From NCBI GenBank assembly GCA_040387475.1, contig JAZKDT010000019.1:62001-126000 (forward strand): a stretch of 64,000 nucleotides of DNA. Direction: 5' to 3'. The notes under the pieces are model-generated. The model saw only the letters and a program-made list of their open reading frames with translations. It searched no databases and had not been told where the DNA came from. Below, piece after piece: positions 59,201 through 64,000 of the stretch (position 1 is the stretch's first letter; each line of letters opens with the position of its first letter). Source of the DNA: UBA4416 sp040387475 (GTDB lineage Bacteria > Bacteroidota > Bacteroidia > B-17B0 > Aurantibacillaceae). A program made the position numbers and the translations under genes.

Positions 59201-59560
59201 CCAACAACTCAAACAACGTATATAGTTGATGGTACAGATGGAAACGGATGTTCAAATGCTATGACCTTTATACAGGATGTTAGTCTTTGTACGGGTGTTT
59301 CACAATTATCAAGCGCGTCGGCAACAGGTTTAAATGTTTACCCAAATCCAACCAACGGAATAGTTACAGTTCAATTGGAAAACTGGAATCTGGAAACAAC
59401 TGTTATTACAATAACAAACGCTATTGGTCAGGTTGTATTGAAGGAATCTATGAATTCTCATAATGCTTCCTTTAACCTTTCTTCGGTTTCAGCAGGTATT
59501 TATACTTTGAAAGCAGAAAGCAAAGGGATTACAAAAACAGTGAGGTTAATTAAACAATAG
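56270..59560 (+). CDS. T9SS-exported surface protein with three LamG domains
   Basis: A 1096-residue protein. Signal peptide (LFLFLILLVSIQSQSQ). Three LamG/concanavalin-like domains at about residues 25-245, 265-485 and 503-725, each starting LNFDG-x-ND and ending EVR(I/V)W followed by a Cys. Then four Ig/PKD-like modules (about 730-1010) and a T9SS sorting domain (NVYPNPTNGIVTV, ending TVRLIKQ). The last Ig module is almost identical to that of the preceding adhesin. LamG domains usually bind carbohydrates or proteins, so surface attachment is likely. It is bounded by strong terminators. Confidence 0.87.
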   Translation: MKKQLLFLFLILLVSIQSQSQTGEALNFDGSNDQVIISNSISSVLDPLNTITVEAWVNSSNTLFNGVIVGNYYTSSTGMQFLLRRDGDSYSFWVDDGNGFEMVGSAAGSVITNTWQHLAGVWDGSSLYLYIDGVLVGTTTGVNGPSFASSSNPVVIGRNFYPEPFGGSIDEVRIWSKALTQCDIISYKNCEVSGSATGLIANYHFNQGINASNNSGVTSLTDDSGNSNTGTLSGFALNGAMSNWVAPGAVTTGSVTPSTCTLAAALNFDGVNDYVMSGSNITHGNQFTYEAWINPMSANQWGGIMTTSSLSGEQQWVQIALNNVGALRAEIVDDAGNNKWYDGNTSLVGAWHHIAVSFDGTNLLFYVDGNLENTSAFNNGTLGTMTVNSQLNIGAERNHNAFFNGDIDEVRVWNVVRTQCDIISYKDCEIPTAAAGLVANYHFNQGVASNSNPTAINLADASGNLNTGTLVNFVLAGTSSNWVAPGAVASGFSAPVVCAYAAGLNFDGTNDVVSLPNGLPSMADMTIETWIYPESISNFNVILNNSNWYNGLVHFQLRPSGELGFAINGNSPADQNTTMVFTPNQWYHIAAVYSSANQYLKFYVNGVLVDTYAYTTAIATAANAQFEIGGWDGQRFFDGTMDEFRIWNTTRSECEINTFMNCEIPSSAAGLVVNYHFNQGIDNFTNPSVTSLTDASGNSNTGTLHSFALTGSTSNWIAPGAVANGYSVSLAPPVVGSTVTNSVICNGNSTTLIGTGAVTYTWTNGVSDGAAFSPTTTETYTVTGIDAVGCTNTATNTVVVNTLPTIYVNGAAICTGQSYTMTPSGADTYTFSNGSDIVMPTADATYTVTGTDANGCENMAIVSVTVNVLPTITVNSDAICAGQSFTMVPNGAVTYAYSNGSNVAMPTADETYTITGTDVNGCENMAIASVTVNALPVLMVSTTNTLMCSGETATLSVTGATSYTWSTTETTADIAVSPTTQTTYIVDGTDGNGCSNAMTFIQDVSLCTGVSQLSSASATGLNVYPNPTNGIVTVQLENWNLETTVITITNAIGQVVLKESMNSHNASFNLSSVSAGIYTLKAESKGITKTVRLIKQ

Positions 59561-59572
59561 TTCTTGCTCATT

Positions 59573-59611
59573 AAAAGCCCCGTGTCAGTTTATTGATGCG
59601 GGGCTTTTTTT
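59573..59611 (+). terminator. Rho-independent terminator after the LamG protein
   Basis: AAAAGCCCCG (59573-59582) pairs with CGGGGCTTTT (59599-59608), followed by further T. A 16-base loop. Directly after the stop at 59560. Confidence 0.87.
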
Positions 59612-59682
59612 ATGAAAATAAACGTACTCATGGCTTGAAAACCTAGATTAAGGCGAACAAAAATGTTAAAATCCGCAAATAG

Positions 59683-59713
59683 TTGACACTTTCTGATCTT
59701 TACCTTAAATTTG
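59683..59713 (+). promoter_or_regulatory. Promoter of the single-domain response regulator
   Basis: TTG (59683-59685), a 20-bp spacer and TAAATTTG (59706-59713), an exact TAnnTTTG. The predicted start near 59720 coincides with the ATG at 59721, so the transcript may be leaderless. Confidence 0.6.
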
Positions 59714-59720
59714 CTGGGTA

Positions 59721-60218
59721 ATGAGCCAACCCCACGATTCCAATACAAATGTGCCTGATGATAATAAAAAACAGGACCCTATTAAAGTCATGCTTGCCGA
59801 CGACGACAAAGATGATCAGTTTTTGTTTGAAGAAGCCTTGGATAAAACGCCGGTTGATACAGAGTTGATGACTGCAGATGATGGCAAGCAATTAATGGAC
59901 AAACTACACGATCCGGAAATTCCTAACCCTGATATTATTTTTTTGGATCTGAATATGCCCAATAAAAGTGGTAAAGAATGCATTGCTGAAATTAAATCCG
60001 ACGATGAATTGAAAGATATTCCGGTGGTTATTTATTCTACATCAAATTCCGACAAAGATGTGGAAGACACATATAATGCAGGCGCAAGTTTATATGTTTC
60101 CAAACCAAATTCATTTGGCAAGATTATGGCGGTTTTAAAAAACATTTTTTTATTCAGGTGGCATAAATTATCTGAAAAAATCGAAAAAAAAGATTTTGTC
60201 GTTACTGAAAAAACTTAG
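59721..60218 (+). CDS. Single-domain response regulator (receiver only)
   Basis: A 165-residue protein with one receiver domain and no output domain. A flexible polar N-terminus of ~20 residues precedes it. The acidic cluster is DDD at 27-29, the phospho-acceptor is Asp76 (IIFLDLNMPN), followed by Ser/Thr in VVIYSTSNS and Lys in YVSKPNS. Such proteins (Rcp1-like) relay phosphate or bind a partner. No kinase is adjacent. It is separated from the next, convergent gene by a terminator. Confidence 0.9.
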   Translation: MSQPHDSNTNVPDDNKKQDPIKVMLADDDKDDQFLFEEALDKTPVDTELMTADDGKQLMDKLHDPEIPNPDIIFLDLNMPNKSGKECIAEIKSDDELKDIPVVIYSTSNSDKDVEDTYNAGASLYVSKPNSFGKIMAVLKNIFLFRWHKLSEKIEKKDFVVTEKT

Positions 60219-60240
60219 TTAATTGAATTTATATCATAAA

Positions 60241-60272
60241 AAAAGCCATCCGCGGACTCGTGGATGGCTTTT
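60241..60272. terminator. Bidirectional terminator
   Basis: AAAAGCCATCC...GGATGGCTTTT (60241-60272), seven strong pairs plus A-T extension, a 10-base loop with internal CG pairs. It lies between convergent stops at 60218 (+) and 60289 (-). Confidence 0.88.
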
Positions 60273-60288
60273 CAATTATTATTAATTA

Positions 60289-60801
60289 TTAGTGGTGGTG
60301 TCCACCTGGTCCGTGAACGTGACCATGATCTAATTCTTCAGATGTAGCTTCTCTTACATCTAAAACTTCGCCTACAAAATGTAAATTGTGATCAGCTAAA
60401 GGATGGTTAAAATCCATGACAACGAAATCCGCTCCAATTTCCTCTACAAAACCCATTAACTGGTTTCCGTCAGCATCATTCATCATTAATTCTTCTCCTT
60501 CTTTTACGCGCTCCGAATCAAATTCTCCATCTACATGAAAAGCTTCTTTCGGAATACGAGCGATCATTTCTTTATCAGAAACACCATAACCATTTACAGG
60601 CGTTACTTTAAAATCAAATTTATCTCCTACTTTTTTGCCCTCTAAATTTTTCTCAAAATCAGGTAATAATTGCCCAACACCAAAGATAAAGGTGAAAGGA
60701 TTTTCCGTAGATGTTTGCTCAACTAACTGAGGAGCCTCGTTGTCGATGTGAGAGGATAAATGATAATTTACCGCTACTACTTTGTTTTTATCAATTGTCA
60801 T
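60289..60801 (-). CDS. FKBP-type peptidyl-prolyl isomerase, SlyD-like
   Basis: A 170-residue SlyD-type isomerase and chaperone. It carries the FKBP fold with an inserted flap: VAVNYHLSSHI, FTFIFGVGQLLPDFEKNLEG (the active-site segment), the insert VTPVNGYGVSDKEM, then FVVMDFNHPLADHNLHF (typical of SlyD). The C-terminus is His-rich (HGHVHGPGGHHH), a metal-binding tail as in SlyD. Cytosolic. About 120 bp separate it from the upstream ALDH gene on the same strand. Confidence 0.93.
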   Translation of the reverse strand: MTIDKNKVVAVNYHLSSHIDNEAPQLVEQTSTENPFTFIFGVGQLLPDFEKNLEGKKVGDKFDFKVTPVNGYGVSDKEMIARIPKEAFHVDGEFDSERVKEGEELMMNDADGNQLMGFVEEIGADFVVMDFNHPLADHNLHFVGEVLDVREATSEELDHGHVHGPGGHHH

Positions 60802-60919
60802 TGGTTAATGTTTTTGCCCGTAGATTTCGCTGATTCCACAGATTATACTTTTGTTAGTTAGAAGTTTGCTATTTGCAAATATCTACCCACAGGATTAGCG
60901 AGATCCGCGGGAAATAATT

Positions 60920-62443
60920 TTAGAAATCAAATTTGATGCCTTGCGCCAGCGTTAATTTGGTTCCGTAGTTAATAGTGTTGGTTTGACGACGCATGTAGGC
61001 TTTCCAGCTATCAGATCCGCTTTCACGTCCTCCACCTGTTTCTTTTTCGCCGCCAAAAGCACCCCCAATTTCAGCACCGCTGGTGCCAATATTTACGTTA
61101 GCGATACCGCAATCACTTCCTGAAGCGGATAAGAATTGCTCTGCTTCACGCATGTTCAGTGTCATGATTGATGACGATAATCCCTGAGGAACACCATTTT
61201 GCAAAGCGATTGCCTCTTCAATTGTTTTATATTTCATGATATATAAAATAGGAGCAAAGGTTTCATGCTGTACAATCTCAAAGTCATTATTTGCCTCTGC
61301 AATGCAAGGTTTTACATAACATCCGCTTTCATAACCTTTCCCTTCCAATACACCACCCGGTACTAATATCTTTCCACCTTCAGCAATTACGCGTTCAATA
61401 GATACCATGTAATCTTTCACAGCTCCTTTATCAATTAACGGCCCAACATGATTTTTTTCGTTTAATGGATCGCCGATTACTAATTGCTTATAAGCGCTCA
61501 CCAATTTCTGTTTCACATCTTCGTAAATATCTTCATGGATAATTAAACGACGGGTTGAGGTACAACGTTGTCCGGCCGTACCTACAGCGCCAAATACCAA
61601 TCCCGGTAATACAGCTTTTAAATCAGCGTTGGGCGTAATGATAACAGCGTTGTTGCCTCCTAATTCTAAAATTGAACGGCCAAAACGACTCGCTACCTTT
61701 GTGCCTACAATACGGCCTACGCGTGTTGATCCTGTTGCAGATACTAAAGGAACACGTCCGTCTTCACACATTTTTTCTCCAATAGATCCCGGACTTACTA
61801 ACAAACACGATACACCTTCAGGCAAATTATTGGCTGCGGCAACTTCGTTCCAGATGTTATGACAAGCTACAGCGCATAAAGGTACTTTACTTGATGGTTT
61901 CCAGATACAAACATCTCCACAGATCCAGGCTAACGCAGTATTCCAGTTCCACACCGCTACCGGGAAATTGAAAGCAGAAATAATACCGACAATTCCCAGC
62001 GGATGCCATTGCTCATACATGCGGTGGCTCTCTCTTTCAGAATGCATAGTTAAACCATATAACTGGCGGGATACACCAACAGCGAAATCGCAAATGTCAA
62101 TCATTTCCTGAACTTCACCTAAACCTTCCTGTAAGGATTTCCCCATTTCATAAGAAACTAACTTACCAAGATCATTTTTCTTTGCGCGTAATTTTTCTCC
62201 ATACTGACGAACGATTTCTCCACGTTTTGGTGCCGGAATGTCACGCCATACTTTAAATGCTTCAGAAGCAACCTGAACTACTTTTTCATAATCCTTCTCG
62301 TTAGCAACTCTTACTTTTGCAATTAATTTTCCGTCAACCGGACTGTAAGATTCGATTACATCTCCGCTCGCAAAATAATTTTTACCAGTAGCGCATCCGT
62401 CGTTTACTTCTTTAATTCCTAATGACTTTAATACTTTTTCCAT
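60920..62443 (-). CDS. Aldehyde dehydrogenase, ALDH7 type (aminoadipate-semialdehyde dehydrogenase-like)
   Basis: NAD-dependent aldehyde dehydrogenase of 507 residues. Catalytic Cys294 lies in GTAGQRCTSTRRL and the general base Glu260 in LELGGNN. Features of the ALDH7 (antiquitin/AmaB/Pcd) branch include SERESHRMYEQWHPLG, SAFNFPVAVWNWN and the late SGAEIGGAFGGEKETGGGRESGSD. The family oxidises alpha-aminoadipic semialdehyde in lysine breakdown and protects against other aldehydes. The precise substrate is inferred. No other lysine-catabolism gene is in the window. Confidence 0.92.
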   Translation of the reverse strand: MEKVLKSLGIKEVNDGCATGKNYFASGDVIESYSPVDGKLIAKVRVANEKDYEKVVQVASEAFKVWRDIPAPKRGEIVRQYGEKLRAKKNDLGKLVSYEMGKSLQEGLGEVQEMIDICDFAVGVSRQLYGLTMHSERESHRMYEQWHPLGIVGIISAFNFPVAVWNWNTALAWICGDVCIWKPSSKVPLCAVACHNIWNEVAAANNLPEGVSCLLVSPGSIGEKMCEDGRVPLVSATGSTRVGRIVGTKVASRFGRSILELGGNNAVIITPNADLKAVLPGLVFGAVGTAGQRCTSTRRLIIHEDIYEDVKQKLVSAYKQLVIGDPLNEKNHVGPLIDKGAVKDYMVSIERVIAEGGKILVPGGVLEGKGYESGCYVKPCIAEANNDFEIVQHETFAPILYIMKYKTIEEAIALQNGVPQGLSSSIMTLNMREAEQFLSASGSDCGIANVNIGTSGAEIGGAFGGEKETGGGRESGSDSWKAYMRRQTNTINYGTKLTLAQGIKFDF

Positions 62444-62846
62444 ATCGGTTTAATCTGATTAGTTTAAAATTTTGAAGGTTAAATATACTCAATTTCTATA
62501 GGAAGCAAGGATATTTAATGACTAAAATATGCCCGTTTATGTTCTTTTTTCGCCACTTTAATTTAAGGTTCAATTATAGGATGTTAAAGTGGAGGCTATT
62601 TGATGTCAGGTATTAGATTATTTGCCAAGTTTGAAATGAAATAATCGCGATGATCTAACTTTGCGTTCATACAGTTTAAAATTTTCCGTATAAACATTAC
62701 AGCAAAAATTTGCTATGTTGATCGGGCATGAAACACATTCTAAATCAGTAGAAAAACAATAAAAATTGATGCAATTTTTTTACTTAAAAATACTTTTAAC
62801 GCGCTTTACATTTTACTATTAATATAAAATCACAATCATGGTTTAT
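62444..62846. other. Gene-free stretch holding an orphan promoter
   Basis: About 400 bp between two minus-strand genes with no convincing coding frame. A complete plus-strand promoter lies at 62630-62663 (TTTG, 22 bp, TAACTTTG). About 100 bp further on there is a small hairpin with a short T tail (AAAAATTG-ATG-CAATTTTT at 62761-62779). A small RNA from about 62670 to 62782 is possible. The hairpin is AT-rich and weak. Confidence 0.4.
62630..62663 (+). promoter_or_regulatory. Orphan promoter, no coding gene downstream
   Basis: TTTG (62630-62633), 22-bp spacer, TAACTTTG (62656-62663). Both elements are exact matches. It points toward the 3' end of a convergent gene, with no open frame following except a 15-codon ATG frame. 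Confidence 0.45.
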
Positions 62847-63599
62847 CTAAAAATTGAAGTAGGTATTTACAATCAATCCATTATTTTTTTGAAGAACATT
62901 ATTTCCTTTGATTTCTCGGCCGAACATGACAAACTGAGATAAATACCCTGCTTCAAGCCTGAATGTTTTATTGATACGGTATCCTAACAAGCCGCAAATT
63001 CTGTTTTGATCAAAAATATTTTCCTGAACGTTATTACCAAACTGGATGAATATTTCATCGTAAAAAGCCGCGTAAAAGGTGCGGTCTTCCATTCGTTTTT
63101 TACCAAGCCGAATTTGTAGACGTAACATATACCGCAACCGGTTTGTAAAAACATAATCATCTTCAATCGAAATACCCGGATTTAAATAGCGACCCACCCA
63201 TCTTTGTTCTAACATAAAACGGTGCTGTATATCCAGCGGCCCTAATGTATCATCTAAGAATATAGCCTGAAACGACCGGTGCTCGGTAAACGTTTTTCCA
63301 GCAGCCTGTAAAGGAATATCGCCGTATGGGAACGTTTCTATCCAGCCATAGCCGGCCCTGAACATGAGTTTTTTATTAACACGGTAATTGAGGCCTGCGC
63401 GTAATAAACTTTGTTGCCAGTCGGTAACCACATTGGTCCTTCGCCATTGGTATTCCAGATGAGCACTCCATTTTTTTGTGATTTTTTTGGTAATAAAGGC
63501 GTTGTACCAGCCTATGGAATTGAAATCGATAATACGCGTGTTTTGAGCTTTAACTGTAATATGGAATCCTATAAATAATAAAAGTATAATCGTTCTCAT
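62847..63599 (-). CDS. DUF2490 outer-membrane beta-barrel protein
   Basis: A 250-residue protein with a signal peptide (TIILLLFIGFHITVKAQ). The remainder is a beta-barrel with aromatic-rich strands: WSAHLEYQWRRTNVVTDWQQ (the DUF2490 start), then LRAGLNYRVNKKLMFRAGYGW, EQRWVGRYL and LRYMLRLQIRLGK, and a final strand ending NTYFNF. DUF2490 proteins are widespread in Bacteroidota outer membranes and have no known substrate. Confidence 0.88.
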   Translation of the reverse strand: MRTIILLLFIGFHITVKAQNTRIIDFNSIGWYNAFITKKITKKWSAHLEYQWRRTNVVTDWQQSLLRAGLNYRVNKKLMFRAGYGWIETFPYGDIPLQAAGKTFTEHRSFQAIFLDDTLGPLDIQHRFMLEQRWVGRYLNPGISIEDDYVFTNRLRYMLRLQIRLGKKRMEDRTFYAAFYDEIFIQFGNNVQENIFDQNRICGLLGYRINKTFRLEAGYLSQFVMFGREIKGNNVLQKNNGLIVNTYFNF

Positions 63600-63696
63600 C
63601 GTCCTTTTTGTTAACCGGCCAAATATGAAGATTATTTTTAGTTTAACCTGTTTACGGTTTATTAAAAATAGTTAAGATCAGTCGTGCAGAAAAACT

Positions 63697-63924
63697 TCAG
63701 GAGATAGATGGCTCATCATCCAGGACCTCGCAAAAGAATCCTGAATTTTTAGAAAAGATAAGGACTCGGTTGGTGATATCATCTTTAGATTCCACTCTCA
63801 GGATGCGATCGCAATCGTTTAAATCAAAGTTAATGATGGCTGATGGAATAAGTAAAGTTAATTCCACCAAAACTTCCTTTGCCTGTGACTCGGTGTGGAT
63901 ATCTGTTTTAAATACTTCAACCAT
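63697..63924 (-). CDS. Small conserved ferredoxin-like-fold protein (HMA-like, without Cys pair)
   Basis: A 75-residue protein. The pattern VEVFKTDIHTESQAKEVLVEL, INFDLNDCDRILRVES and FSKNSGFFCEVLDDE resembles a beta-alpha-beta-beta-alpha-beta fold like heavy-metal-associated domains, but the metal-binding Cys-x-x-Cys is absent. Such small proteins are found in many Bacteroidota; no function is known. It follows the end of an upstream minus-strand gene by 10 bp. Confidence 0.65.
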   Translation of the reverse strand: MVEVFKTDIHTESQAKEVLVELTLLIPSAIINFDLNDCDRILRVESKDDITNRVLIFSKNSGFFCEVLDDEPSIS

Positions 63925-63934
63925 GCTTAACCAT

Positions 63935-64000
63935 TTATTTTTCCAATACCATTTTTAAAGTCGCAGAATTTTGATCCATATCCTTTTGCAGCATCTTTAG
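63935..64000 (-). CDS. C-terminal end of an unknown gene cut by the window edge
   Basis: The minus-strand frame runs from the window edge to TAA at 63937-63935, 21 codons (LQKDMDQNSATLKMVLE...). Its helical, polar end and 10-bp spacing to the next gene suggest the end of an upstream operon member. Product unknown. Confidence 0.45.
   Translation of the reverse strand, partial: LKMLQKDMDQNSATLKMVLEK

Overview
The window comes from a free-living member of the Bacteroidota. The DNA is visibly AT-rich. It carries a type IX secretion (T9SS) sortase, PorU, and at least four secreted proteins ending in T9SS-type C-terminal sorting domains. SprB-like adhesin repeats, DUF5686 and DUF2490 proteins, and TAnnTTTG/TTG promoters without Shine-Dalgarno sequences all point the same way. 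I cannot name a genus. It is an ordinary chromosomal segment in draft form: there are three runs of N (10, 10 and 100 bases), and one gene is split by a one-base indel in a homopolymer. I saw no rRNA, tRNA, CRISPR array, transposase, phage or plasmid genes.

Layout. 1-3.2 kb: divergent katG (cut by the window edge) and oxyR with an OxyR-type operator between them. 3.2-6.8 kb: an unknown secreted protein and a secreted M49 (dipeptidyl-peptidase III) peptidase. 6.9-16.1 kb, minus strand: porU, a T9SS-exported sugar dehydrogenase, a YdeI-like protein, a small beta-barrel, a flavin reductase and a frameshifted carotenoid-desaturase/retinol-saturase-like oxidoreductase. 16.2-21.4 kb: a DUF5686 outer-membrane protein, lptB and an Nramp transporter fused to a universal-stress domain. 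21.5-25.9 kb: a glycosyltransferase, a Cas4-like/DEDDy-exonuclease fusion (DUF2779), a BamA/TamA-type barrel and a 2OG-Fe(II) oxygenase. 26.0-31.0 kb: a double-length D-Ala-D-Ala-ligase-like protein, an unknown cytosolic protein, a polyprenyl diphosphate synthase and a MORN lipoprotein. 31.0-37.7 kb: two helical paralogues, an M1 aminopeptidase with sorting tail, and pabB. 38.0-41.1 kb: three surface or secreted proteins. 41.1-47.6 kb: hemH, dxr-rseP, an unknown secreted protein, an OmpA lipoprotein, mscL and a DUF1294 protein. 47.7-50.4 kb: a TPR histidine kinase and LytTR regulator. 50.5-59.6 kb: two very large surface proteins, one with SprB repeats (interrupted by an assembly gap) and one with three LamG domains. 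59.7-64 kb: a single-domain response regulator, a SlyD-type isomerase, an ALDH7 dehydrogenase, a DUF2490 protein and two small genes.

Common themes are envelope building (LptB, BamA/TamA-like, DUF5686, Ddl-like, polyprenyl diphosphate, Dxr, RseP, OmpA, MscL) and T9SS export (PorU and its likely clients: M1 peptidase, sugar dehydrogenase, the 39.5 kb protein and the two giant surface proteins). The most unusual items are the tandem Ddl fusion, the Nramp-USP fusion, the DUF2779 nuclease fusion, the homopolymer-broken desaturase, the repeat-collapsed adhesin gap, a pabB with a full promoter but no ATG, and a complete promoter in a stretch with no gene.
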